A DNA stretch of 64,000 bases from Nonomuraea antri (GTDB lineage: Bacteria > Actinomycetota > Actinomycetes > Streptosporangiales > Streptosporangiaceae), in contig NZ_JABCPZ010000009.1 of the NCBI RefSeq assembly GCF_013283785.1, positions 1 through 64,000 of the forward strand. The letters run 5' to 3'. Below the pieces are notes generated by a model. The model saw only the letters and a program-made list of their open reading frames with translations, was not told the origin of the DNA and made no database searches. Positions 25,109 through 33,699 of the stretch are shown in pieces. Positions within the stretch are counted from its first letter, which is position 1, and the number at the start of each line of letters is the position of its first letter. The translations under genes were made by a program, and so were the position numbers.

Positions 25109-26688
25109 CGGCTGCCGATCTGCTGCTGGTGAACGGCCGGGTCCTCACGATGGACCCGGCGCTGCCCTACGCGTCGGCCGTGGCGATACGCGGCAACGAG
25201 ATCGTGCACGTCGGCCCGGACGCCGCCGGCTGGGCCGGGGCCGAGGTGGTGGACCTGCGCGGCCGGATCGTGCTGCCCGGGATCAACGACTCGCACCTGC
25301 ACGCCTGCGGTTACGGGCTGCACCGGCCGCCGTTCTGCGTGAACGTGGCGCTGGGCTCGATCGAGGAGGTACGGCGGGTGGTGGCCGCGGCGGTCCGCGA
25401 GGCCCGTCCCGGCGCGTGGATCCGCGGCACCGGGTGGAACCCCGGCTACCTGGCCGAATGCCTGGCCGACCCGGGCCGCCGGCCCAGGGCCGCGGACCTG
25501 GACGACGTCGCGCCCGACCACCCGGTGGTGCTCCAGGACTTCTCCGGGCACACCACGTGGGCGAACTCGGCGGCGCTGGCCGCGGCCGGGCTCTCCGGCG
25601 ACGGCCTGCTGCACCACGGGGACCAGGGGCTCGTCCAGCGGCTGGTGCCGGCGCCGGAAGGCGGCATGATCGCGGTGCTCAGGGACGTGGTGGCCGAGCT
25701 GAACCGGCTGGGCATCACCAGCTTCACCGAGCCCGGGCTCGGGCGCGGCGGCGAGGAGGCGTTCGCCGGCGGGATGGGGTCCGGGGTGCTGACGGCGTAC
25801 GCGGAGCTGGCCAGGGAGGGCGAGCTGAGCGCGCGGGTGAGCGTGCTGGGGCTGCCCAGCCCGATGTCCGGGGCGTCGGTCGCGGACACCGAGGCGTACC
25901 TGGCGGGGCTGTCCGGCGAGCCGGTCTGGGACGGGGTCGATCCGCGGGTGCTGCGGGTGCTCGGGGTGAAGGTGTTCGCCGACGGCATCCCGCCGTCGGA
26001 GACCGCGTGGATGCGGGAGGCGTACCCGTCGGGCGGGCACGGCTCGCTGTGCACGCACGGCGGCACCGACGCCGAGCGGGTGGCCGAGCTGGACGAGATC
26101 CTGCGCCTGATCCACCTGGCCGGCCTGCAGGCGGGCGTGCACGTGGTGGGCAGCAGGGGCATCGACGCGGTGGCGGACGCGCTGGCCGCGCTGAACCGCG
26201 AGCACCCCAGGCCGGACGCCAGGCACTACGTGATCCACGGCCAGTTCGCCTCGAAGTCGGCGCTGACCACGCTGGGCGAGCTGGGCTACGGCATCAACCT
26301 GCAGCCGGTGCTGCAGGCGATGGAGTCGGGCACCACGCGGGCGCTGTTCGGCGAGGAGGCCGCCGCGCAGGAGTGGCCGGCCCGCTCGGCCATCGACGCC
26401 GGCGTGCTGACGGCCTGCAGCTCCGACGCGCCGGTGACGGGCCCGGACTGGCGGGCCGGGGTGGCCGCGCTGACGGCCAGGGACGGCGAGGGCATCACCC
26501 TGGAGGAGGCGCTGCGCACCTACACCAGCGCGCCGGCCAGGCAGGACTTCGCCGAGCGGTGGAAGGGCACGATCACCGCGGGCAAGGTCGCCGACCTGTG
26601 CGTGAGCGGCGCCACCGGCCTGGCGGAGATCACCGCGGCCCCGGTGGAGCTGACCGTGTTCGACGGCAGGGTGGTCCACTCATGCTGA
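25105..26688 (+). CDS. YtcJ-like amidohydrolase (amidohydrolase family 3)
   Basis: 527-aa metal-dependent hydrolase with the metal motif DSHLHA near 62-67, the YtcJ hallmark FSGHTTWANSAAL near 145-157, HVVGSRGID mid-chain, and the C-terminal CSSDAPVTGPDW. Such enzymes cleave C-N bonds of amides, N-formyl or cyclic substrates. The ATG overlaps the LivF stop (ATGA), so it is the last gene of importer operon 2 and probably acts on the imported compound, which may therefore contain an amide or formamide. Confidence 0.88.
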   Translation: MTAADLLLVNGRVLTMDPALPYASAVAIRGNEIVHVGPDAAGWAGAEVVDLRGRIVLPGINDSHLHACGYGLHRPPFCVNVALGSIEEVRRVVAAAVREARPGAWIRGTGWNPGYLAECLADPGRRPRAADLDDVAPDHPVVLQDFSGHTTWANSAALAAAGLSGDGLLHHGDQGLVQRLVPAPEGGMIAVLRDVVAELNRLGITSFTEPGLGRGGEEAFAGGMGSGVLTAYAELAREGELSARVSVLGLPSPMSGASVADTEAYLAGLSGEPVWDGVDPRVLRVLGVKVFADGIPPSETAWMREAYPSGGHGSLCTHGGTDAERVAELDEILRLIHLAGLQAGVHVVGSRGIDAVADALAALNREHPRPDARHYVIHGQFASKSALTTLGELGYGINLQPVLQAMESGTTRALFGEEAAAQEWPARSAIDAGVLTACSSDAPVTGPDWRAGVAALTARDGEGITLEEALRTYTSAPARQDFAERWKGTITAGKVADLCVSGATGLAEITAAPVELTVFDGRVVHSC

Positions 26689-26699
26689 CACCACGATCG

Positions 26700-26717
26700 T
26701 TCGGTGCCGAATATACT
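26700..26717 (+). promoter_or_regulatory. MarR gene -10 with overlapping small palindrome
   Basis: TATACT (26712-26717) ends eight bases before the ATG at 26726, and no ribosome-binding site is seen, so the transcript is probably leaderless. TTCGG-TG-CCGAA (26700-26711) abuts the -10 and may be a self-regulation site. Confidence 0.4.
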
Positions 26718-26725
26718 GACGGGTC

Positions 26726-27223
26726 ATGACGGGACACCATACGTTGCGGCAGACCGAGGAGGCCGTCGGCCAGCGGCTGGGCGCGCTCAACATCGACTTC
26801 GAGGCCATGTGGGCGGTGTCGAACATCTACCGCGCCTCCTCGGCGATCCGCAACCACCTGGAGCAGACCGTGCTGCGCGACACGGGGCTGACCTGGACCG
26901 GGTTCGTGGTGATGTGGGTGGTGTGGATCTGGGGCGAGAGCGAGACCAGGAACGTCGCGGCCGAGGCGGGCATCTCCAAGGGCACGCTCACGGGGGTGGT
27001 CAAGACGCTGGAGTCCTACCGGCACCTGCGCCGCTCGCCGCACCCGACCGACAAGCGCCGGGTGATGTTGTCGCTGACCGCGACCGGCGAGCGGCTGATG
27101 CGCGAGCTGTTCCCTGAGTTCAACCGGCAGGAGGCGTTCGTGGTGAAGGAGCTGGACAGCGAGCGGCGCCGGGAGCTGGCCGCCTCGCTGCGGCGGATCG
27201 TCGAGCACCTGGAGAGCCTCTGA
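26726..27223 (+). CDS. MarR-family regulator
   Basis: 165-aa winged-helix dimer. Dimerisation helix at the N-terminus, recognition region NVAAEAGISKGTLTGVVKTLE near 73-93, and wing RRSPHPTDKRRVMLSLT near 97-113. MarR proteins bind small phenolic or aromatic ligands and repress nearby genes. Position between importer operon 2 and the P450 gene makes either of them, or both, likely targets. Confidence 0.92.
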   Translation: MTGHHTLRQTEEAVGQRLGALNIDFEAMWAVSNIYRASSAIRNHLEQTVLRDTGLTWTGFVVMWVVWIWGESETRNVAAEAGISKGTLTGVVKTLESYRHLRRSPHPTDKRRVMLSLTATGERLMRELFPEFNRQEAFVVKELDSERRRELAASLRRIVEHLESL

Positions 27224-27230
27224 GCGAGGG

Positions 27231-27260
27231 GCCGGTCAGCGGAGCGTGACCCTGACCGGC
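27231..27260. terminator. hairpin at the MarR/P450 convergent junction
   Basis: GCCGGTCAG (27231-27239) and its complement (27252-27260) with a 12-nt loop. The right arm lies within the last codons of the P450 gene, so the structure can act on both transcripts. Confidence 0.5.
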
Positions 27261-28462
27261 AGTTCCCTGATGCCGTTGACGAAGTTGGAGCGGACCCTGC
27301 GCACCTCGCCGGTCAGCTCGATCGAGGCCAGCCTGGGCAGCAGTTCCTCGAACAGCACCCGGATCTCCAGCCGGGCCAGCGCGCCGCCCAGGCAGTGGTG
27401 CGGGCCGCCCTTGCCGAACGTCAGGTGCTCGCCGGCCTCCGCGCGCCGCACGTCGAAGCGGTAGGGGTCGGGGAAGACGCGCTCGTCGCGGTTGCCCGAG
27501 GCGTACCACATGACCACCTTGTCGCCGGCCTTGATCCGCCGGCCGCCCAGCTCGGTGTCCCTGGTGGCGGTGCGCCTGAAGTGGTAGACGGGGGTGGCCC
27601 AGCGCAGGAACTCGTCCACCGCGCGCGGCAGCAGCGACGGTTCCGCGGCCAGCCGTTCGGCCTCGCCCGGGTGCTGGACGAGGGCGAGCATGGTGTGCGA
27701 GATCGCGTGCCTGGTGGTCTCGTTCCCGGCCACGACCAGCAGCAGGAAGTAGTTGTCGAAGTCCCGGTCCGACAGCGGCTCCCCGTCGATCGGCACCTGG
27801 TTGACCAGCCTGCTCACCAGGTCCGTGCCCGCTCCCCCGCGCCGGCGGCGGGCCAGCTCGCGGCCGTAGGCGAACACCTCCAGCGCGGCGGGGCTGCGGA
27901 AGGGCAGGTCGCGGTACTCCTCGCTGGCGTGCAGCTTCTCCGGGTCGGTGTTCTCGATGATCTGGTTGCCCCAGTCGATGAGCCGCTGGGTGTCGGGCAC
28001 GTCGAGCATGCGGGCCAGCACGTTGATCGGGAAGTCGGCGGCGACCTCGGTGACGAAGTCGAAGTCCGGCCGGGCCAGCGCGGCGTCCAGGGTGGTCGCG
28101 GTCAGCCCGCGCAGGAACGTCTCGTATCCGGCCACGGCCCTGGCCGAGAAGTCGCGCAGCAGCAGCCGGCGCAGCGCCGTGTGGCGGGGGCCGTCGGTCT
28201 CCAGCAGCGAGCGGCGGATCCCGGCCTGCCGCTCGTCGACCTCCTCCAGGTTGGTGAAGCGGGTGGAGGTGAACGTCTCGGGGTCGCGGCCGACGGCCAC
28301 GATGTCGGCGTGCCTGGTGACCGACCAGAAGCCGCTGCCGTGCGGGCCCTCGTCCTGCCAGTGGACGGGTGATTCCGCGCGCAGCGCGTCGAACATGCGC
28401 CACGGGGTCACGCCGTCGAGGAAGTTACCGGGGTCGCTCAGATCGACGTCGGCTGGCCGCAT
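27236..28462 (-). CDS. cytochrome P450
   Basis: 408-aa soluble bacterial P450. The oxygen-binding I-helix AGNETT is at 245-250, ExxR at 284-287, and the haem loop FGKGGPHHCLGG has the thiolate ligand at Cys357. The ATG at 28462 has GAGGAG upstream; an earlier in-frame start would pass through the promoter. The sequence around the haem loop and NETTRHA resembles actinobacterial CYPs acting on terpenoids, sterols or aryl compounds, but the family cannot be fixed here. No ferredoxin gene is adjacent. It may hydroxylate or O-demethylate the compound handled by the locus. Confidence 0.93.
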   Translation of the reverse strand: MRPADVDLSDPGNFLDGVTPWRMFDALRAESPVHWQDEGPHGSGFWSVTRHADIVAVGRDPETFTSTRFTNLEEVDERQAGIRRSLLETDGPRHTALRRLLLRDFSARAVAGYETFLRGLTATTLDAALARPDFDFVTEVAADFPINVLARMLDVPDTQRLIDWGNQIIENTDPEKLHASEEYRDLPFRSPAALEVFAYGRELARRRRGGAGTDLVSRLVNQVPIDGEPLSDRDFDNYFLLLVVAGNETTRHAISHTMLALVQHPGEAERLAAEPSLLPRAVDEFLRWATPVYHFRRTATRDTELGGRRIKAGDKVVMWYASGNRDERVFPDPYRFDVRRAEAGEHLTFGKGGPHHCLGGALARLEIRVLFEELLPRLASIELTGEVRRVRSNFVNGIRELPVRVTLR

Positions 28463-28478
28463 CGCGCCGCTCCTCTCA

Positions 28479-28519
28479 TTTGGTATCAAACAATAAGACG
28501 GTGATCGGCGGCTCGACAA
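28479..28519 (-). promoter_or_regulatory. P450 promoter and candidate operator
   Basis: On the minus strand: -35 TTGTCG (28514-28519), 17 bp, -10 TTATTG (28491-28496). TTTGGTATCAAA (28479-28490), with TTTG/CAAA arms, lies over the expected start site. Confidence 0.4.
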
Positions 28520-28562
28520 CCCTCAGTGCAAGATCGTACGGAAGCGAACGAAAGCCGGTATC

Positions 28563-28568
28563 TATAGT
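28563..28568 (+). promoter_or_regulatory. -10 element, leaderless start of the TPR gene
   Basis: TATAGT ends six bases before the GTG at 28575; there is no ribosome-binding site, consistent with a leaderless transcript. Confidence 0.45.
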
Positions 28569-28574
28569 GGAACG

Positions 28575-29972
28575 GTGACCACGGATCAGTACGGCCTGGC
28601 CATGTCCGGGGCGGGCGAAGGCGCCGTCCGGCACTACGACCGGGCCATCGACGAGCTGCTGCACTTCCGGGCCGAGGTCGTCGGCGAGACGAAGGCGGCG
28701 CTGGCCGACTCGCCCGGCTTCCCGATGGGCCAGGTGCTGTCGGCCTACCTCGGGCTGCTCACCACCGAGTCCGACGACGCGCGCAAGGCCCGCGCCCGCT
28801 TCGCCGCCTTCCGCGCCGGGCTCGACCACGCCGCGCTGACGCCGCGCGAGCGCGCGCACGTGGCGGCCGTGCAGGCGCTGCTCGACGGCGACTTCGGCAC
28901 CTGCGGCCGGCTGCTCGGCGACATCAGCCAGGAACATCCGCGCGACGCGCTCGCGCTGGCCGTCGGGCACCAGGTCGACTTCTTCACCGGCGACGCCAGG
29001 TCGCTGCGCGACAGGATCGGCGGCGCGCTCAACGCCTGGCGCCCCGACGACCCGCACTACGGGCACGTGCTCGGCATGTACGCGTTCGGGCTCGAGGAGG
29101 CCGGGCACTACGACCGCGCGGAGGAGGTCGGGCTGCGCGCGGTCGAGCTGAACGCGCGCGACGTGTGGGGCATCCACGCGGTCGTGCACACCTACGAGAT
29201 GCGGGGCAGGTTCGGCGACGGACTGCGCTACCTCGACGCGCGCGTCGGCGACTGGTCGACCGGCACGTTCTTCAACGTCCACAACTGGTGGCACTACGCG
29301 CTCTACGCGCTGGAGTCCGGCGACATCGGCCGGGTGCTGGCCGTCCACGACAGCGTGCTGGCCGGCGGGCGCTCGGCGATGGAACTGCTCGACGCGGCCG
29401 CGCTGCTCTGGCGGCTCCACCTGGAGGGCTCCGACCAGCACGAACGCTGGCAGGCGCTGGCCGACCTGTGGCCGCCGCTGGTGGCCGAGCCGTTCTACGC
29501 CTTCAACGACGCGCACGCGGTGATGGCCTACGTCGGCGCGGGCCGCCTGGCCGAGGCCGACAAGCTCATCGCCGACCGCGAGTCCTACCTCGCCACCCCG
29601 CACCCGGGCGTCACCAACCACGACATGACGGCCAGGGTGGGGCTGCCGGTGTGCCGGGCGCTGGTGGCGTTCGGCCGCGGCGACCACGACACGGTGGTCG
29701 ACCTGCTGCACCCGATCAGGCACCGGGTCAACGAGTTCGGCGGCAGTCACGCACAGCGCGACGCCGTGCAGCGCACGCTGCTGGCCTCCGCGCTGCGCGG
29801 CCACCACCACGACCTGGCCCGGGTATTGGTCAGCGAGCGGGTGAACGTGCGCCCCTGCAGCCCGTTCAACTGGCTCAAGCAGGCCGAGCTCGCCGACCAC
29901 CTGGGCGACCAGGCGGCGGCCGCCGCCGCCCGGCTGCGGGCCGGCGAGCTGATCGCGGCCGCCGCGCACTGA
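28575..29972 (+). CDS. TPR protein related to the TTC38 family
   Basis: 465-aa cytoplasmic protein made of helical repeats. Hallmarks of the TTC38-like family are VHTYEMRGRFGDGLRYLDAR near 197-216 and NVHNWWHYALYALESGD near 226-242. No catalytic motif or signal peptide is visible. It is monocistronic between the P450 and RND genes. The family has no settled function; a scaffold or a distantly enzyme-like role are both open. The end of the gene runs into a 12-bp tandem repeat containing extra stops. Confidence 0.82.
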   Translation: MTTDQYGLAMSGAGEGAVRHYDRAIDELLHFRAEVVGETKAALADSPGFPMGQVLSAYLGLLTTESDDARKARARFAAFRAGLDHAALTPRERAHVAAVQALLDGDFGTCGRLLGDISQEHPRDALALAVGHQVDFFTGDARSLRDRIGGALNAWRPDDPHYGHVLGMYAFGLEEAGHYDRAEEVGLRAVELNARDVWGIHAVVHTYEMRGRFGDGLRYLDARVGDWSTGTFFNVHNWWHYALYALESGDIGRVLAVHDSVLAGGRSAMELLDAAALLWRLHLEGSDQHERWQALADLWPPLVAEPFYAFNDAHAVMAYVGAGRLAEADKLIADRESYLATPHPGVTNHDMTARVGLPVCRALVAFGRGDHDTVVDLLHPIRHRVNEFGGSHAQRDAVQRTLLASALRGHHHDLARVLVSERVNVRPCSPFNWLKQAELADHLGDQAAAAAARLRAGELIAAAAH

Positions 29973-30005
29973 GCCGCGCACTGAGCCGCGCATTGAGCCG
30001 CGCAC
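29961..30005 (+). repeat. 12-bp tandem repeat (3.75 units) across the TPR gene stop
   Basis: Unit GCCGCGCACTGA: 29961-29972 and 29973-29984 identical, 29985-29996 with one change (CATTGA), then a partial unit. Because the unit is 12 bp, each complete copy repeats TGA in the same frame. Confidence 0.9.
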
Positions 30006-30012
30006 CGGCCGT

Positions 30013-30042
30013 CGGGCGAGGCGCGTGTCAGCGCCTCGCCCG
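30013..30042. terminator. hairpin terminator between TPR and RND genes
   Basis: Perfect 12-bp arms: CGGGCGAGGCGC (30013-30024) and complement (30031-30042) with a 6-nt loop, in the convergent gap before the RND stop at 30060. Confidence 0.7.
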
Positions 30043-30059
30043 CGCCCCCCGACGACCAC

Positions 30060-33000
30060 TCAAGGGGACGGCAGCGGCTCCGCGGCCGGAGTGGTGTCCC
30101 CGCGCCGCCGCCTGCCGAAGCGCAGGTAGAGCGACGGGGTGACGAACAGGTTCAGCAGCGTCGAGGTGAACAGGCCGCCCAGCACCACCACGGCCAGCGG
30201 ATGCTCCACCTCGTGCCCGGGGATGTCCCCGAGTATCACCAGCGGGAGCACCGCGAGCCCGGCGGCCAGCGCGGTCATCAGGATGGGCGACAGCCGCTCC
30301 CTGGCCCCGCGCAGCACCAGCGCCGGCCCGAACGGCTCGTTCTCGTGATCCTCCAGGTGCTGGAAGTGGTTGATCATCAAGATGCCGTTGCGCGCCGCGA
30401 TGCCCAGCACGGTGAAGAACCCGACCAGCGCGCCCAGCGAGACGATCCCGTCACCGAGATAGATCGCCAGCACGCCGCCGACCAGCGCCACCGGCAGGGT
30501 CGCCAGACTGAGCACGGCCAGCCGCCAGCTGCGGAAGGACAACCCGAGCAGGATCAGCACCGCGACGCCCGCCAGCCCCGCGTACCCGAGCAGGCGTTGC
30601 TGCGCGGCCTGCCGCTCGGCGTACTCGCCCAGCACCTCGGCGTGGAAGCCCTGCGGGAAGCCCATGCCGGCGACCGCGGCCTCGACGTCGCGTGCGACCG
30701 AGCCGAGGTCGCGGCCCCGCACGTTGGCGCCCACGTCGATGCGGCGTGACCCGCCCTCGCGCTCGATCACGTTGGGGGTCGGCTTGATCCGCACCTGGGC
30801 GACGTCCCCGAGCCTGACCTGGTCGCCGGCCGGGGTGTCGATGGGCAGCTCCTCGATGGCCTCAGGGCTGCGCCGGGTCTCCGGGGTGCTCCACACGCGC
30901 ACGTCGTAGACGCGGCCCTCCCAGTAGGTGTCGCTGACCTCCTCGGTGGCCAGCAGGGTGCCGGCCGCCCGCCGCACGTCGCCGGGCTTGAGCCCGTGCT
31001 TGCGCGCGGCGGCGAGGTCCACCTCCACCTCGACCTGCGGGATGTCCTGCTGCAGCGACGCCTGCGCTTCGACCACCCCGTCGATCCCGGCGATCCTGTC
31101 CTGGACGGCCTTGGCCGTCTCACGCAGTTTCTCCAGGTCGTCGCCGTAGATGCGGACGACGATGGTCTCGCTGGCCCCGGTCAGCACCTCCTTGATGCGT
31201 TCCTTGAGATAGGTCTGCACGTCGCGGTAGAGGCCCGGGTAGCCGTCCACGACCCCCTGGATGGAGGCGAGCGTGGCGTCGTAGTCGGCGCCCGGGTCGA
31301 CGCTGATCCAGTTCTCGCCGAAGTTGACGCCGACCACCTCGTCGGCGTTGACGGCCTGCCCGATGTGCGCGCCGAAGTTGCGCACGCCGGGGATGGCGCG
31401 CAGCTCCTTGCTGGCCGCCGTGCTGATCCTGATCATCTCCGGGTGCGAGGTGCCCGGCTGGGTGACCCAGTGCATGAGGAAGTCGCGTTCCTTGAACGAG
31501 GGCAGCAGGGACTGCCCGAGGAACGGCATCGCGGCCAGACCGGCGGCCAGCACCAGGGCGGTGGCCGCGTACACCCAGCGGGCCCGGCGCACGGTCCTGG
31601 TCAGCGCCCGCTGGTAGCCGTTCTGCAGCCACCTGACCAGCGGCGACTCGCGGCGCTCGATCGACGACCTGGACAGCATGATCAGCGCCATCGCCGGGGT
31701 CACGGTGAGCGCGATCAGCAGCGACGCCCCCACCGCCAGGATGTAGGACACGGTGAGCGGCCCGAAGAACGCTCCCGCCAGCCCGCTGAGGAACAACACC
31801 GGCACCGCGGCCACGATGATGATCAGCGTGGCGTAGATGATCGGCGAGCGGACCTCCAGCGACGCCTCCAGCACCACCCTGGCGGTCGAGTGCCCGGTGT
31901 CGGCCCTGCGGTGCTGGCGCAGCCGCCGGACGATGTTCTCCACGTCGATGATGGCGTCGTCCACCACCACGCCGAGGGCGATCACCAGCCCGGCCAGCAC
32001 CATCGTGTTGATCGTGTCGCCGCGCCACCACAGCACCAGCACCGCGGCGGTCAGCGACAGCGGGATGCTGACCAGGCTGATCACCGCGGCCCGCCACTCG
32101 AACAGGAATGCCCCGATGATCAGCACCACCAGCAGGAAGCCGAGCAGCAGCGACGTCACCAGGTTGTCCAGCGCGACCTCGACGAACGTGGCCGGTCTGA
32201 AGATGGCGGTGTCGATGTCCACGCCGGGCAGGCCCGGCTTCAGCTTCGCGATGGCGTCCTCGACGCCCTTGGTCACCTCCAGCGTGTTGCCCCACGGCAG
32301 CTTCTCGACGATGAGCATGAGCCCCTCGCCGTCGTTGATCACCGCGTCGCCGATCAGCGGCTGGTGGCCCTCGACCACGTCGGCCACGTCGCCCAGGCGC
32401 ACGTTCTCGCCGTCGGCGTTGGTGACCGGCACCTCGGCCAGGTCCGTGCCCGCGGTGATCGGCAGCACGTGCCTGACGCCGTAGCGCTGCTGCGGCGTGT
32501 CGATGAAGCCGCCGGTGCCGACCGTGGCCCCGCTGGCATAACGCAGCAGGCCCGCGTCCACCGCGCCGGCCGAGGCCTCCATCACCTGGTTGAGCGAGAC
32601 GTCCTTGGCGTTCATCCGCTTGGGGTCGACCTGGACCAGGGTCATCTGCTGGCGTTGGCCCCAGGTGGCCACGTTGGCCACGCCGGGAACCTGCAGGATG
32701 CGGTTCCTGATCGTCCAGAACGAGATCATCGACAGGTCCAGCACCGAGCGGTCCTTCGACGAGATGCCGATCTTCATCACCCGGCTGGTCGAGGACAGCG
32801 GTTGCAGCATGGTGGGCGGCGTGGCCCAGCTCGGTATCGCCGGGGCGACGGTGGCCAGCCGCTCCTGGACGAGCTGGCGGGCCCGGATGAGATCGGTGCC
32901 CGGCTTGAAGATCATCAAGATCGACGAGAGCTGGGAGACCGACTTGGAACGCATGACGTCCAGGCCGTCCACGCCGTTGAGCGCCTCCTCCAGCGGGACG

Positions 33001-33197
33001 GTGATCAGGCTCTCCACCTCTTCCGCGGCCAGACCCAGGCAGGCGGTCTGCACCTCGACCCGGGGCGGGGCGAACTCGGGGAAGACGTCCACCGGCATGT
33101 CGCGCAGCAGCCCGACGCCGAACGCCACCATGCCGGCGGCGAGCGCGAGGACGATGAACCGGAACTTGAGACTCGACCCGACGATCCACCTCATCAT
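30060..33197 (-). CDS. HME-type RND efflux pump subunit B (CusA/CzcA-like)
   Basis: 1045-aa inner-membrane proton-driven pump. The N-terminal helix is followed by MPVDVFPEFAPPRVEVQT, the porter repeats, and a TM4 motif VVVDDAIIDVEN with Asp413 and Glu420 in the positions used for proton relay in CzcA/CusA. The later GIAARNGILMINH (TM10-12 region) is intact. HME pumps usually move heavy-metal ions with a periplasmic adaptor and outer-membrane channel; the latter is not expected in a Gram-positive. It is the last gene of an operon with a small lipoprotein and a second pump. Confidence 0.9.
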   Translation of the reverse strand: MMRWIVGSSLKFRFIVLALAAGMVAFGVGLLRDMPVDVFPEFAPPRVEVQTACLGLAAEEVESLITVPLEEALNGVDGLDVMRSKSVSQLSSILMIFKPGTDLIRARQLVQERLATVAPAIPSWATPPTMLQPLSSTSRVMKIGISSKDRSVLDLSMISFWTIRNRILQVPGVANVATWGQRQQMTLVQVDPKRMNAKDVSLNQVMEASAGAVDAGLLRYASGATVGTGGFIDTPQQRYGVRHVLPITAGTDLAEVPVTNADGENVRLGDVADVVEGHQPLIGDAVINDGEGLMLIVEKLPWGNTLEVTKGVEDAIAKLKPGLPGVDIDTAIFRPATFVEVALDNLVTSLLLGFLLVVLIIGAFLFEWRAAVISLVSIPLSLTAAVLVLWWRGDTINTMVLAGLVIALGVVVDDAIIDVENIVRRLRQHRRADTGHSTARVVLEASLEVRSPIIYATLIIIVAAVPVLFLSGLAGAFFGPLTVSYILAVGASLLIALTVTPAMALIMLSRSSIERRESPLVRWLQNGYQRALTRTVRRARWVYAATALVLAAGLAAMPFLGQSLLPSFKERDFLMHWVTQPGTSHPEMIRISTAASKELRAIPGVRNFGAHIGQAVNADEVVGVNFGENWISVDPGADYDATLASIQGVVDGYPGLYRDVQTYLKERIKEVLTGASETIVVRIYGDDLEKLRETAKAVQDRIAGIDGVVEAQASLQQDIPQVEVEVDLAAARKHGLKPGDVRRAAGTLLATEEVSDTYWEGRVYDVRVWSTPETRRSPEAIEELPIDTPAGDQVRLGDVAQVRIKPTPNVIEREGGSRRIDVGANVRGRDLGSVARDVEAAVAGMGFPQGFHAEVLGEYAERQAAQQRLLGYAGLAGVAVLILLGLSFRSWRLAVLSLATLPVALVGGVLAIYLGDGIVSLGALVGFFTVLGIAARNGILMINHFQHLEDHENEPFGPALVLRGARERLSPILMTALAAGLAVLPLVILGDIPGHEVEHPLAVVVLGGLFTSTLLNLFVTPSLYLRFGRRRRGDTTPAAEPLPSP

Positions 33198-33209
33198 GGC
33201 GAAGGCCCC

Positions 33210-33683
33210 CTACTTCCCGATTCCGAGTTCGGTGCCGAACAGCTCGGCCGCGCCGGTCGTGACGATCGCCGTCCCGGCCGGCGGACCGGCGGTCAGGACG
33301 GCCGTGTCGCCGTCGACGCGTTCGACCGCGATGCTCTGCCGGACGTACACCCTGGTCTGCGGGGTGGTGTAGACCCAGGCCGCGCCGTCGGCGCCGTAGA
33401 CGACGGCGGCGTGCGGCACGCTGAGCCGCGTTCCCGCGCCCGCGCGCACCGGCTCGGTCCTGATGCCGAGCCGTCCCGCCGCCTGCTCGGTCACCGTGAT
33501 CCGGCTCAGCTCCGAGCCGGCGATCTCCTGCACCTCGGCGGGCGGGTTCTCCGCCTCGTGCGCCTTGTCCTTCACCGCCGCGCAACCGGCCCCGGCCAGG
33601 GCGACGGCGATCAGAATCGCCGTCGCCCGCCACCGGCGGACCGCGTGCGGCGTCGTCACCTGACGTCGGTGGCTTGCCCGCAT
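33210..33683 (-). CDS. small lipoprotein resembling the C-terminal part of an RND adaptor
   Basis: 157-aa exported protein: basic N-terminus, hydrophobic span and a lipobox-like end AGAGC (Gly at -3 is atypical). The mature part, ITVTEQAAGRLGIRTEPV, then LSVPHAAVVYGADGAAWVYT and the closing AIVTTGAAELFGTELG, resembles the beta-barrel and membrane-proximal domains of RND membrane-fusion proteins. The lipoyl domain and coiled-coil hairpin that reach an outer-membrane channel are absent. It sits between the two pump genes with gaps of 16 and 12 bp. GGGGAG precedes the ATG. A role as pump accessory is inferred. Confidence 0.75.
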   Translation of the reverse strand: MRASHRRQVTTPHAVRRWRATAILIAVALAGAGCAAVKDKAHEAENPPAEVQEIAGSELSRITVTEQAAGRLGIRTEPVRAGAGTRLSVPHAAVVYGADGAAWVYTTPQTRVYVRQSIAVERVDGDTAVLTAGPPAGTAIVTTGAAELFGTELGIGK

Positions 33684-33699
33684 CGTCGTCTCCCCGCCC

